Positions 55,031 through 63,150 of a stretch of DNA of 64,000 bases are shown piece after piece. Origin of the DNA: Helicobacteraceae bacterium. GTDB lineage: Bacteria > Campylobacterota > Campylobacteria > Campylobacterales > Helicobacteraceae. Position numbers and translations under genes: made by a program. Position 1 is the first letter of the stretch. Every line of letters starts with the position of its first letter. The notes under the pieces are model-generated. The model was given only the letters and a program-made list of their open reading frames with translations. It was not told the origin of the DNA and made no database searches. The stretch covers positions 9,554 through 73,553 of the forward strand of contig CAAFVR010000010.1 of NCBI GenBank assembly GCA_900766555.1, in the 5' to 3' direction.

Positions 55031-55805
55031 AGAGATATCAAATTTAGCGGATCTATCGCCATTTGTGTGCATAGATCCGATAGTAGAGCGCATTTTTTAT
55101 ATCGGAAATGCAGAACTTCTGCACTCAAAGCTAAAAATTGCAATAATTGGTTCGCGCTCACCAAATCAATATGCCAAAAATTACACAGCTCAAATATCCC
55201 AAAAATTAAGCGCGCTTGGCGCTGTGATAGTAAGCGGCGGCGCACTTGGAATTGACATAATCGCGCATAAATTCGCGCAAAAAACGATTATGGTATCTCC
55301 AAGCAGCCCAGATATCATATACCCACAAACAAATGCAAAAGAAATAGAAAATATCGCAGAAAATGGACTAATAATAAGCGAATACAAAGCCAATTATCGC
55401 CCGCATAAAGTGTCATTTCTCTCGCGCAATCGCATAATTATCGACCTAAGCGACATCGTGATAATTCCTCAAGCGGATCTACGCTCTGGTTCAATGTCAA
55501 GCGCGAACCTCGCATTAAAGGCAAAAAAGCCCCTTTTTGTTCTCCCGCATCGCATTAATGAAAGCTTGGGCACAAATGCATTGTTAGAAAAAAATTTAGC
55601 GCGCGGAATTTATGATCTAGATAATTTTGTTAAAGAATTAGGCCTAAGCGCCACAAAAAATGAAAGCGGGACTGATGAGTTATTAGAATTTTGCAAAAGT
55701 TCGCCAAGTTTTGAAGAAGCATTTTTGCGCTTTGGTGATAAATTACTCGAATATGAATTAAATGGCGCAATAAGGCGCGAAAATGGCTTTGTAAGATTAG
55801 CTTGA
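55023..55805 (+). CDS. dprA: DNA processing protein DprA
   Basis: Loads RecA on incoming single-stranded DNA during transformation. The 260-aa protein is a Rossmann-fold DprA core with GSRSPNQYAKNYT, VSGGALGIDIIAH, SEYKANYRPHKVSFLSRNRIII and LFVLPHRINESLGTNALL; the N-terminal SAM-like domain is absent and the C-terminal winged helix short, typical of this phylum. Start is a TTG, 55023 (preceded by GAGA) or 55011. It links division genes, transformation and ruvX in one run. Confidence 0.92.
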   Translation: MTKEISNLADLSPFVCIDPIVERIFYIGNAELLHSKLKIAIIGSRSPNQYAKNYTAQISQKLSALGAVIVSGGALGIDIIAHKFAQKTIMVSPSSPDIIYPQTNAKEIENIAENGLIISEYKANYRPHKVSFLSRNRIIIDLSDIVIIPQADLRSGSMSSANLALKAKKPLFVLPHRINESLGTNALLEKNLARGIYDLDNFVKELGLSATKNESGTDELLEFCKSSPSFEEAFLRFGDKLLEYELNGAIRRENGFVRLA

Positions 55806-56215
55806 TTTTATGTCTTGACATCGGATCTAAGCGCATTGGCGTAGCAAGGCTCATTTCTGGCGTGATTTTGCCACTAGATCCGATAATACGCTCTGAAAAT
55901 CGCCTAAAAATTGCAGATAAAATCACAGAATTAGTAAAAAATTTAGAAATAAAAATTCTTGTAATCGGCAAAGAATTTGACAACATCGCAGCCTCTAAGA
56001 CATCAGATTTCTTTGCAGATCTGCTCAAAAATACTTTTAATAAAAATAATTTAAGCATAGAAATATGTTTTGCAGATGAGAGTTTCAGCTCAGCGCAGTC
56101 AGAATCTAAGCTTTTGCATCAAAAATATAAAACTCGACAAAAATCGCGCAAAAATGGCACGCTAGATTCGCTAGCAGCTTGTGAGATTTTGGAGCGCTAT
56201 ATTAAAAAGCTATAA
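55802..56215 (+). CDS. ruvX: Putative pre-16S rRNA nuclease/Holliday junction resolvase YqgF
   Basis: A 137-aa RNase H-fold protein: LDIGSKRIGVA (Asp6), the FADESFSSAQSE block with acidic residues, and LDSLAACEIL (final Asp). The family processes 16S rRNA 5' ends and has been called RuvX. It starts at TTG 55802, overlapping the dprA stop (TTGA). Its stop overlaps mutS2 convergently by six bases. Confidence 0.9.
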   Translation: MILCLDIGSKRIGVARLISGVILPLDPIIRSENRLKIADKITELVKNLEIKILVIGKEFDNIAASKTSDFFADLLKNTFNKNNLSIEICFADESFSSAQSESKLLHQKYKTRQKSRKNGTLDSLAACEILERYIKKL

Positions 56216-58495
56216 CTTTATGATTGTGGCGCCATTTCCGCCTAGATTTAGCGGCGCGACTTCAAAGCTCAAAACGGCTTTGTGGGCCTTTAAAAATTGA
56301 CTAATCGCTCTTTTTAGCGATCCAGATCCGATCCCATGAATTATAATCGCGCTGCTAAAGCCGGCCAAAAGGCAATCGCTCAAAAATTGCTCCAATTCAA
56401 GTAGTGCTTCATCCACAAAAAGGCCCTGCAAATTTATGCTCATTTTGGGATTTGCCGGCGCTTTTGTGATTGGACGCGAGCTTATTTTTTGGGCTTTTTG
56501 GGGCTTTTGTTTTTGTAAATCTGCCTCTTTTGCTAGAACTTTGAAGCCAGAACTTAGCTGTATTTTTATGCCATTTTCATGCAGGCTTAATATTACGCCA
56601 TCATTTCCTTTATAGGATATTCTAGATCCGATCTGAAATGCCATGTTGTGGGTCTTCTTTTGTGGCGGCGTATGGACGGGGCTATTTTTAATTAGATTAT
56701 GCGCTTCATTCATATTTCTATGCATATTTTGCAAATTTTTGGCATCGCTTTTTAGCAAATTCAGCGCTTTGCTATAGCTTTCTTCAAGGCTTTTTATGCG
56801 ATTGTTATAAGATTCTTTTAAGTTCTCAAGCTCGTTTTGATAGTTTATTTCTTGCATTTTTGTGCGATCAAGCTCATTTTTTAGTTCTTGATTTAGGGCT
56901 TGAGTTTGCTTTATTAGAGATTCTAGATTTTTTGATTTATCATTTTTGGTAGCTTTTTCTATAATTTCTTTTGGGATGTTGTAGCGCATCGCGGTTTCAA
57001 ATGCATAGCTTGCGCCGATGATACCCTCTAAAAATTCATATGTTGGGCGCTCATTTTGTTCGTCATAAAGTGCGGCTAAAAGTTCTACGCCATCTTGTTC
57101 GCTCATTATTTTGGCTAGCATTTTGTGATGAGTTGTAACAATTATTTTGGCGCCACTATTCATTAAATCTAGCAAGATTTCTTTATACAAACTAGCGCTT
57201 TGCTCAAAATCTGTGCCGATTTCGATTTCATCTACGCCAAGTAACATGCTATTTTTGTGCTTTGAATTTAATATCGTGCTGAATTCAAGCATGCGCCCGG
57301 CGAAAGTCGAAATATTATTAGCCGAACTTTGCGGATCTTCAATAATCGCTATGATGGATTCAAAACGCGGGATTTTCGAAGCGCTTGCATTGATTTTAAA
57401 GGGCAGCAAATGCTTTGATAAAAAGCAAGCACAAAACATAGATTTTAACAATATCGTTTTGCCGCCGGCATTTACACCGCTAACAATCAGCACAGAGGAG
57501 CGGAATTTCACGCTCAAGCTCTTTGGATTTTGCAAAATTGGATGGCAAAAATCCTTTAAAATCAACTCATCTGTATTGCTAGTCTCACAAAAGACTAGAT
57601 TTTTTGACCTCGCAAAGAAAATTCGCGCTTGCAAATTATCGATGAAATCAAATTCGCCATTAATGAAATTAAAGAACGCCAAATTAGCATGCATGACTTC
57701 GCAGATCTGCTTTGAGATCTCAAAAAGCTCCGTTTGTAGCAGTTCATTTAGCTCATCTATTTTGTCATATATTTGCCTCAAACTATCTGGCAAAACAAAG
57801 CAATATCCGAGTCTTGAGCGATCAATAATGCGCCCTTTTAGCACTTTATTAAAGCCAGGTTTTAATAGCAGCGCACTTTGATTATTGATTAAATGCACAC
57901 TTTTATTTATTAAAAAATCGCTCAAATCTCGCCTTGAAAGCAGAAAATCGAGCTCACTTTTTATGCGCGCATTTTGATTTTTTAGATTTATTTTTATGCC
58001 ATCAAGCTTTGGGAAAAGGCCGCTTTTTATCTCGCCATTAATGTCAAAGATATTACAAATTTCTAGCAATTCATCTTTTATAAAAATATTATTTAGATAT
58101 TCACAAAATCGCGCATTTTGCGAAGCTAGATCGGATCTATCGCGTAAAAAAATGTCTTTTAAATACAAAAAATAATTGATAATTTTTACAAATTCAAATA
58201 TTTGAGGCAAGCTTAAAATGCCAGCTTTTTTGAGCTTAAAAAGTGCAAAATCAAGATTGGCTATTTTTTGTGGCGGGGTAAAATGGCGCGATTCAAGTGC
58301 ATTTATAAAAGCAAAAGCATTTTCATTTTGCAATACAAAATCATTAAATGGCTTTGGTTTTTTATTAAAAAATTCGCCATTTTTGGCGCTATCTCTTGCA
58401 AAAAAGCTGAAAAATTCGCTCAAAAATCCATCAAGATCTAGCTTTTTTGCGATTGCAAATTGCTTGTAATTTGGATTTGATCTACTTTTTTTCAT
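56210..58495 (-). CDS. mutS2: MutS2 (ATPase with Smr nuclease domain)
   Basis: A 761-aa MutS2: clamp/lever regions (1-320), ATPase with GVNAGGKT (about 338-346) and the DEIEIGTDFEQSASLY block, a coiled coil (about 510-600), a KOW-like strand, and C-terminal Smr domain starting INLQGLFVDEALLELE and ending IIHGIGSGSLKRAI. MutS2 curbs recombination and rescues collided ribosomes in other bacteria. Overlaps the next gene by 14 bases. Order murC-small membrane protein-mutS2 is that of C. jejuni as I recall. Confidence 0.93.
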   Translation of the reverse strand: MKKSRSNPNYKQFAIAKKLDLDGFLSEFFSFFARDSAKNGEFFNKKPKPFNDFVLQNENAFAFINALESRHFTPPQKIANLDFALFKLKKAGILSLPQIFEFVKIINYFLYLKDIFLRDRSDLASQNARFCEYLNNIFIKDELLEICNIFDINGEIKSGLFPKLDGIKINLKNQNARIKSELDFLLSRRDLSDFLINKSVHLINNQSALLLKPGFNKVLKGRIIDRSRLGYCFVLPDSLRQIYDKIDELNELLQTELFEISKQICEVMHANLAFFNFINGEFDFIDNLQARIFFARSKNLVFCETSNTDELILKDFCHPILQNPKSLSVKFRSSVLIVSGVNAGGKTILLKSMFCACFLSKHLLPFKINASASKIPRFESIIAIIEDPQSSANNISTFAGRMLEFSTILNSKHKNSMLLGVDEIEIGTDFEQSASLYKEILLDLMNSGAKIIVTTHHKMLAKIMSEQDGVELLAALYDEQNERPTYEFLEGIIGASYAFETAMRYNIPKEIIEKATKNDKSKNLESLIKQTQALNQELKNELDRTKMQEINYQNELENLKESYNNRIKSLEESYSKALNLLKSDAKNLQNMHRNMNEAHNLIKNSPVHTPPQKKTHNMAFQIGSRISYKGNDGVILSLHENGIKIQLSSGFKVLAKEADLQKQKPQKAQKISSRPITKAPANPKMSINLQGLFVDEALLELEQFLSDCLLAGFSSAIIIHGIGSGSLKRAISQFLKAHKAVLSFEVAPLNLGGNGATIIKL

Positions 58496-58862
58496 CTAGA
58501 ACGTTTGTGATTTTGCAATCTTTTAGATCTAGGAAGAGGCCCTCATTTTCGCTGCCTTTTTTGCCATTTAGACTTAGCGTGCCATTAATTAGATTGAATG
58601 TTTTGTTTGAGACTTTGATTTCTGAGCTATGATTTTTGCAAGATAGCTCGCCCCCGCGATTAAAATGCGCTCTTAGATCTGATATGAGGGCATCATTTTT
58701 GCGCTGATAAAATACATCAAAAAACATGAGCAAAATTGTAATAATAATGCCGGGCAAATGCCACAAAGTGCGCGGTTTGCGCTTATTTATCCGATCTAGT
58801 ATGCTAAAAATTATAAAAAGTGCGACTAAAAAAATTAGAACTAGACTTAAAATCCGCATCAT
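58482..58862 (-). CDS. Small membrane protein of unknown function
   Basis: A 126-aa protein with two hydrophobic segments (about 4-23 and 36-54) and a C-terminal region with two cysteines (SCKNHSSEI, DLKDCKIT). No family recognised. It overlaps the murC stop (ATGATG) and the mutS2 start, so it is translated with them, and its position between the two is conserved in C. jejuni as I recall. Role may be in the envelope, by association with murC only. Confidence 0.7.
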   Translation of the reverse strand: MMRILSLVLIFLVALFIIFSILDRINKRKPRTLWHLPGIIITILLMFFDVFYQRKNDALISDLRAHFNRGGELSCKNHSSEIKVSNKTFNLINGTLSLNGKKGSENEGLFLDLKDCKITNVLDEKK

Positions 58863-60226
58863 TTCTCCCCAATGTCGCAGATATCGCCGCGGATTTGATA
58901 AGTGATATCTCCAGCGCCAAGCCCAATGGCTAGATCTTTATTGAGCTTTAATAGTATTTCGTCTTGGCTAAAAACGGCAATTTCAGCGCCATCTCGTTTA
59001 ATATGAGTGGCAAAAATGGGATTATATTGTTTAAAAAGTTCGTGCATATCTAGATCTATTTTAGCCTCATTTGTGCGCCAAACGGGCAAAATTATTAGCT
59101 TGTCGCAATCTTTGAAACAGGTTTGAAAGGCGCTTAAATTATCTTTGAGGCGAGAATATTTATGCGGCTGCCAGATAGCTATAACTTCATTTATGCCTTT
59201 GAGTGAGGCATAAACTCGCGCACTTTTTAGCGTGGCTGAAATCTCAGTTGGATGATGCGCATAATCGTCAATTACGATCATTTGCGCGTCATTTGGACGA
59301 TTTAATATATCAAAGCGCTTTTTTATGCCGCGAAAATTTTTAAGATTTTCTCTAATTTCAGGGATGCTTTTTTCAAAACTAGCGCAAAGTATCGCTAAAG
59401 CGGCATTGTGTGCGCTATGTTCGCCAATGCCATAAACTTCAAAGGTCCCAAAATCTAAGAGCTCAAAGCTGCAAAATGGCTGATTATTTTTTAAGAAAAA
59501 TTTGATATTTTTAATGTCTTTTATCGGATCTAGCGCTGTTATTTTATTTTTATCAACGCGATTGCTCAAATATATTTGGCGCAAAAATGGGCATGAAATA
59601 TTAATGATGCTTCTTTGGCTTTTATTTATGAACTCGATATAGGCATCTTGGAGCTTGGCTTCGTTGTAATCGTAGCTTTCCATATGTTCTGGCTCGGCAT
59701 TTGTGATTATTGAGCAAAAGGGATTTGAATTTAGGAAGCTTTTATCGGATTCATCGGCTTCAAAAATTAAGCTTTCGTTTTTTTGACTTCGCACATTGCT
59801 GCCAAATTCTTTTGATTCAGCGCCAATTATTGCGCCAAAATCGCTAAAAATTGAGCTTAGCATCGCAGAAGTTGAACTTTTGCCATGAGCGCCGCAAATG
59901 CTAAAGACGCGTTTTTGTGCAAGTATAAATGATAATGCCTCGCGTCTTGAAAAAATGGGTATTTTTAGTGCTTTGGCCTGTGCTATTTCTTCGTTATCTG
60001 GGGAAATTATGGCGGAGTGAATTACTAAATCTTGATCTGTTATGGCATTTTTGGAGTGCGGGATATGGATTTTTATGCCTTGATTTTGCAGTTTTTTGAT
60101 TGTTGGGGTGTAGGCTATATCGGATCCAGAGATTATTGCGCCTTGAGATTGTAAATATAGTCCGAGTCCAGAAATTCCGATCCCGCCGATCCCAATTAGA
60201 TGGATTTTTGCCCCATTTATTTTCAA
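58859..60226 (-). CDS. murC: UDP-N-acetylmuramate-L-alanine ligase
   Basis: Adds the first amino acid to the peptidoglycan precursor. The 455-aa protein has the UDP-binding start HLIGIGGIGISGLGLYLQSQ, ATP loop GAHGKSS (112-118), the FEADESDKSFL block and the DDYAHHPTEI signature. The start is TTG 60226, with AAGGTG five bases upstream; no ATG is available in frame. Confidence 0.96.
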   Translation of the reverse strand: MKINGAKIHLIGIGGIGISGLGLYLQSQGAIISGSDIAYTPTIKKLQNQGIKIHIPHSKNAITDQDLVIHSAIISPDNEEIAQAKALKIPIFSRREALSFILAQKRVFSICGAHGKSSTSAMLSSIFSDFGAIIGAESKEFGSNVRSQKNESLIFEADESDKSFLNSNPFCSIITNAEPEHMESYDYNEAKLQDAYIEFINKSQRSIINISCPFLRQIYLSNRVDKNKITALDPIKDIKNIKFFLKNNQPFCSFELLDFGTFEVYGIGEHSAHNAALAILCASFEKSIPEIRENLKNFRGIKKRFDILNRPNDAQMIVIDDYAHHPTEISATLKSARVYASLKGINEVIAIWQPHKYSRLKDNLSAFQTCFKDCDKLIILPVWRTNEAKIDLDMHELFKQYNPIFATHIKRDGAEIAVFSQDEILLKLNKDLAIGLGAGDITYQIRGDICDIGEK

Positions 60227-60288
60227 AATGCACCTTTTTTAATGTGATTTTACAATGTTGTAAGTTCAAAACGCTTTAAAACTTGTGA

Positions 60289-60294
60289 TATAAT
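60289..60294 (+). promoter_or_regulatory. -10 box (TATAAT) of the tRNA Gly-Leu-Cys-Ser cluster
   Basis: TATAAT preceded by TG in an extended -10 context, 16 bases before the tRNA-Gly 5' end. One transcript for all four tRNAs is likely as the gaps are short and contain no clear terminator. Confidence 0.6.
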
Positions 60295-60310
60295 CCTTTT
60301 TCGCAAAAGT

Positions 60311-60385
60311 GCGGGAATAGCTCAGTGGTAGAGTACGACCTTGCCAAGGTTGGGGCCGCGGGTTCGATCCCCGTTTCCCGCTCCA
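60311..60385 (+). tRNA. tRNA-Gly(GCC)
   Basis: A 75-nt cloverleaf: acceptor GCGGGAA/TTCCCGC, anticodon loop TTGCCAA (GCC), T-loop GGTTCGATCCC, encoded TCCA end. Confidence 0.97.
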
Positions 60386-60450
60386 TATATAAGCGATTTT
60401 TACAATTCTATTTTTAGATACTAGACTGAATGTTTTTTAACATCAGTCGC

Positions 60451-60536
60451 GCTCGGGTGGTGGAATGGTAGACACAAGGGACTTAAAATCCCTCGGATTT
60501 AAGTCCGTGCTGGTTCAAGTCCAGTCTCGAGCACCA
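60451..60536 (+). tRNA. tRNA-Leu(TAA)
   Basis: An 86-nt class II tRNA with acceptor GCTCGGG-type stem, anticodon loop CTTAAAA (TAA), a long variable arm (CGGATTTAAGTCCG) and encoded ACCA end. Confidence 0.96.
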
Positions 60537-60548
60537 AGCACCAAATGT

Positions 60549-60622
60549 GGCGACATAGCCAAGTGGTAAGGCATGGGCCTGCAAAGCCTCGATCCTCGGT
60601 TCGACTCCGAGTGTCGCCTCCA
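60549..60622 (+). tRNA. tRNA-Cys(GCA)
   Basis: A 74-nt cloverleaf: acceptor GGCGACA/TGTCGCC, anticodon loop CTGCAAA (GCA), T-loop GGTTCGACTCC and encoded TCCA end. Confidence 0.96.
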
Positions 60623-60641
60623 GTATTTTATTTTGCTCTCT

Positions 60642-60729
60642 CGGGAGATGGCAGAGTGGTCGATTGCGGCGGTCTTGAAAACCGTTGAGGGTCACACCTC
60701 CGGGGGTTCGAATCCCTCTCTCCCGGCCA
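60642..60729 (+). tRNA. tRNA-Ser(TGA)
   Basis: An 88-nt class II tRNA: acceptor CGGGAGA/TCTCCCG, discriminator G, anticodon loop CTTGAAA (TGA), long variable arm, and encoded CCA. Last of the cluster and next to a probably accessory sugar operon. Confidence 0.96.
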
Positions 60730-60755
60730 TTTTGTTACTTTTTTGACTCATTTTT

Positions 60756-60761
60756 TATAAT
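60756..60761 (+). promoter_or_regulatory. -10 box (TATAAT) for the sugar isomerase-kinase operon
   Basis: TATAAT in a T-rich stretch 61 bases before the isomerase ATG and 27 bases after tRNA-Ser. The T-rich region could double as the tRNA transcript end. No repressor-type operator was recognised. Confidence 0.5.
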
Positions 60762-60821
60762 ATTTTTTCTTTTTATTAGCTCTTTTTCTTTGTAATCGTA
60801 GAATTTCAAGAAAGGCTTTTT

Positions 60822-62117
60822 ATGTTACATAAACAATGGCTTTTAGGGCATTTGCTATCACTTTTTGATTTTGGCAAGGGCGCTGTGGTTTATAAAGATG
60901 ATTTTAAAAGTGGCGGTTTTGGATATTTGGATAGAGATGGCAATTTGGATGCCAAAAAGCCGCGCGAACTCTGGATAAATGGGCGTTTTACACATGTTTA
61001 TGCGCTAGGGCATATTTTGGGCGTGCCGCTATCTGGCGAGCTTTGCGATCATGGCATTTCTGCGTTATGTGAGGAATTTTATGACAAAGAAAATGGAGGC
61101 TATTTTTCAAGCTTAAAAGACTTAAATAATGAGCCAAATAATCGTAAAGAGGCCTATGCGCAAGCTTTTGTGGTGCTAGCATTTGCTAGTGCTACATTGG
61201 CTAAGCGAAAGGGCGCGGCTGAGAATTTATACAAGGCGCTAGATCTGATTGATAGGCATTTTTGGGATGAAAAGCGCGGCATAATTTTAGAGGGCTATGA
61301 TAGGGAATTTAAAAATCTTGAGCCCTATATTGGCGCAAATGCAAATATGCATAGTTTGGAATGTTTTTTGGCCGCAAGCGATGCGCTAAATTTCATAAAT
61401 GATGGTAAAGAGGCGGATAAATGGCTATTGCGAGGGCTTAGGATTGCGCAAAATATAGTAAAAAAGGCAAAAGATCATCGCATTATTGAGCATTTCACGT
61501 CCGATTTTGAGCCGATTGCAAATTACAATGAAGATTATAAAAATCATCCTTTTAGGCCATATGGTGCCACGCCAGGGCATGGTTTTGAGTGGTCAAGATT
61601 ATGTTTGCATTTGCATGATGCACTTTTGGCCAAAAGATCCGATGTGGCGCCAAGATTGGCTGATTTTGGGGGTTTTGATCAGGTTTTAGCCTTTCTTTTA
61701 CATACGGGAAAGGCTCTTTTTGAGCGCGCATTAAATGATGGTTTGAAATTTGCAAATAACAAGAATTTGGGCTTTGTTTATACGACAGATTTTGCGGGCA
61801 AAGAAGTTATAGAAGCTAGGATGCATTGGGTGGTTTGTGAAGCCATCGCCTCAAGTAGCGTGTTGTATAGCTTAACAAAAGAGGCTAGATATTTGGAGCT
61901 TTATAAGCAATTTTGGGATTTGGCGAGCTTGCATTTTATTGATGGCTCTAAATCTTGGCATCATGAATTGGATAAAAATTTAAAGATTAGTAGCAATACT
62001 TGGAGCGGCAAGCCAGATTTGTATCATGCTGTGCAAACTTGCATAATCTCGCTTTTTTCTCCGCGTCCTTCTGTGGCTAAATGCGCTTTTGATGCCATTG
62101 ATTTGAAGGGGTTATGA
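60822..62117 (+). CDS. AGE-family sugar epimerase/isomerase (mannose isomerase or N-acylglucosamine 2-epimerase type)
   Basis: A 431-aa (alpha/alpha)6-barrel enzyme. Residues matching catalytic ones of the family: Arg55 and His58 in NGRFTHVYALG, His177 in ANANMHSLE, His253 in RPYGATPGHGFEW, and a HHELD motif at 380-384; near the end DLYHAVQTC. This pattern fits YihS/mannose isomerase, which interconvert mannose and fructose, at least as well as N-acetylglucosamine epimerases; the neighbouring fructokinase-like gene favours aldose-ketose isomerisation. AAAGG precedes ATG 60822. Sugar catabolism genes of this kind are uncommon in Campylobacter. Confidence 0.85.
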   Translation: MLHKQWLLGHLLSLFDFGKGAVVYKDDFKSGGFGYLDRDGNLDAKKPRELWINGRFTHVYALGHILGVPLSGELCDHGISALCEEFYDKENGGYFSSLKDLNNEPNNRKEAYAQAFVVLAFASATLAKRKGAAENLYKALDLIDRHFWDEKRGIILEGYDREFKNLEPYIGANANMHSLECFLAASDALNFINDGKEADKWLLRGLRIAQNIVKKAKDHRIIEHFTSDFEPIANYNEDYKNHPFRPYGATPGHGFEWSRLCLHLHDALLAKRSDVAPRLADFGGFDQVLAFLLHTGKALFERALNDGLKFANNKNLGFVYTTDFAGKEVIEARMHWVVCEAIASSSVLYSLTKEARYLELYKQFWDLASLHFIDGSKSWHHELDKNLKISSNTWSGKPDLYHAVQTCIISLFSPRPSVAKCAFDAIDLKGL

Positions 62118-63103
62118 TGGATGCAGTAATTTTTGGCGAAGCTTTAGTGGATCTGGTCTCAAAAAGGGATGCTATATATCCATTTTTGGGCGGAGGGCCA
62201 TTTAATACCGCTAGAGTTTTGGGAGATCTGCTTAAAAAAACGGCATTTTTTGGCGCAATATCAGATGATAATTTTGGCCTAGAATTACAAAAAGCGCTGG
62301 ATGAAAAGGGCATATTTTTGCATAAGGCTTTGAGGATAAATGCGCCAACTTCGCTAGCGTTCGCGCATTTAGATAGCTCTGGCGCAGCTAGTTATCAATT
62401 TTATTTTGATGGCACTAGTGCAAATGCGCTTTCACTTTTGCAAACAAAAGAAGTGCTAAAAGATAGCTCTATATCAAAGGCTAGGGCATTTTATACGGGG
62501 GCGCTTGGGCTCGTGCTAGATCCGTTGTTTCATAGCGGGATGCATTTGCTTGGTCATTATGCGAAAAATAGCTTGGTTATGATTGATCCAAATGTGAGGG
62601 GCGGGATCATTGATTTGCAGCATAGTGATATTAAATTGTCTAGAGATATTTATTTGGCGCGATTAAAGCAGGCGCTAGATTATGCGCATATTTTGAAGCT
62701 ATCAATTGATGATTTGGATTTCATAGCAAAGAATAGCGGGATCAAAATGCCATCTACATCGGATCTAAGCGCATTTACAGAACTTGGCGAGATTTTAAAG
62801 AACCTTTATCCAAAGCCACATTGCATTTTATTAACGCTTGGTGAAAATGGCGGCGTGTTATATGCCAAAGGAAAGATTGAGCATATAAAAGCACCAAAGG
62901 TTAATGTGATAGATACAATTGGTGCTGGCGATGTGACTTCTGGCGTATTTTTGGCTTTGATATTGAAAAATAATATAGAAGAGAGCTTTAAAAGAGGCGA
63001 TTTTGATTTTGAGCTAGCGCTTAAATTTGCGACAATTGCGATAAATGCCGCATCAGAGAGCACAACGAAAGCTGGAGCTAATATTCCAAAGATAAGCATT
63101 TAG
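62114..63103 (+). CDS. PfkB-family sugar kinase, fructokinase-type
   Basis: A 329-aa ribokinase-fold kinase. FGEALVDLV start and GGGPFNTARVLGDL substrate loop resemble bacterial fructokinases; the ATP/anion-hole motif is DTIGAGDVTSG with base Asp273 (most relatives have GDAF or GDAFVAG). It overlaps the isomerase stop (ATGA), so the two are one unit: isomerase makes a ketose, kinase traps it, presumably as fructose 6-phosphate. ATG 62117 is an alternative start. Specificity is inferred. Confidence 0.87.
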   Translation: MMDAVIFGEALVDLVSKRDAIYPFLGGGPFNTARVLGDLLKKTAFFGAISDDNFGLELQKALDEKGIFLHKALRINAPTSLAFAHLDSSGAASYQFYFDGTSANALSLLQTKEVLKDSSISKARAFYTGALGLVLDPLFHSGMHLLGHYAKNSLVMIDPNVRGGIIDLQHSDIKLSRDIYLARLKQALDYAHILKLSIDDLDFIAKNSGIKMPSTSDLSAFTELGEILKNLYPKPHCILLTLGENGGVLYAKGKIEHIKAPKVNVIDTIGAGDVTSGVFLALILKNNIEESFKRGDFDFELALKFATIAINAASESTTKAGANIPKISI

Positions 63104-63118
63104 ATACAGAGATTAGAA

Positions 63119-63149
63119 TTTATCCTTTAAATTTTAAATAAAGGATAAA
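63119..63149 (+). promoter_or_regulatory. Perfect inverted repeat enclosing the ribosome-binding site of the phase-variable gene
   Basis: TTTATCCTTTA (63119-63129) and TAAAGGATAAA (63139-63149) are an exact 11-bp inverted repeat with a 9-base loop, ending one base before ATG 63151. The right arm contains the AAAGGA ribosome site, so the mRNA hairpin would hide it. The stem is weak (mostly A-U), which would fit temperature- or factor-dependent opening. It could instead end the kinase transcript on the other reading, but no T-run follows on the plus strand. Confidence 0.5.
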
Positions 63150-63150
63150 A

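Noticed and set aside
60483..60695. 70-codon open frame on the minus strand
   Set aside because: It is the antisense of the Leu, Cys and Ser tRNAs.
63119..63149. Hairpin as terminator of the kinase operon
   Set aside because: No T-run follows on the plus strand and the stem is too AU-rich; RBS occlusion is the better reading, though not proven.
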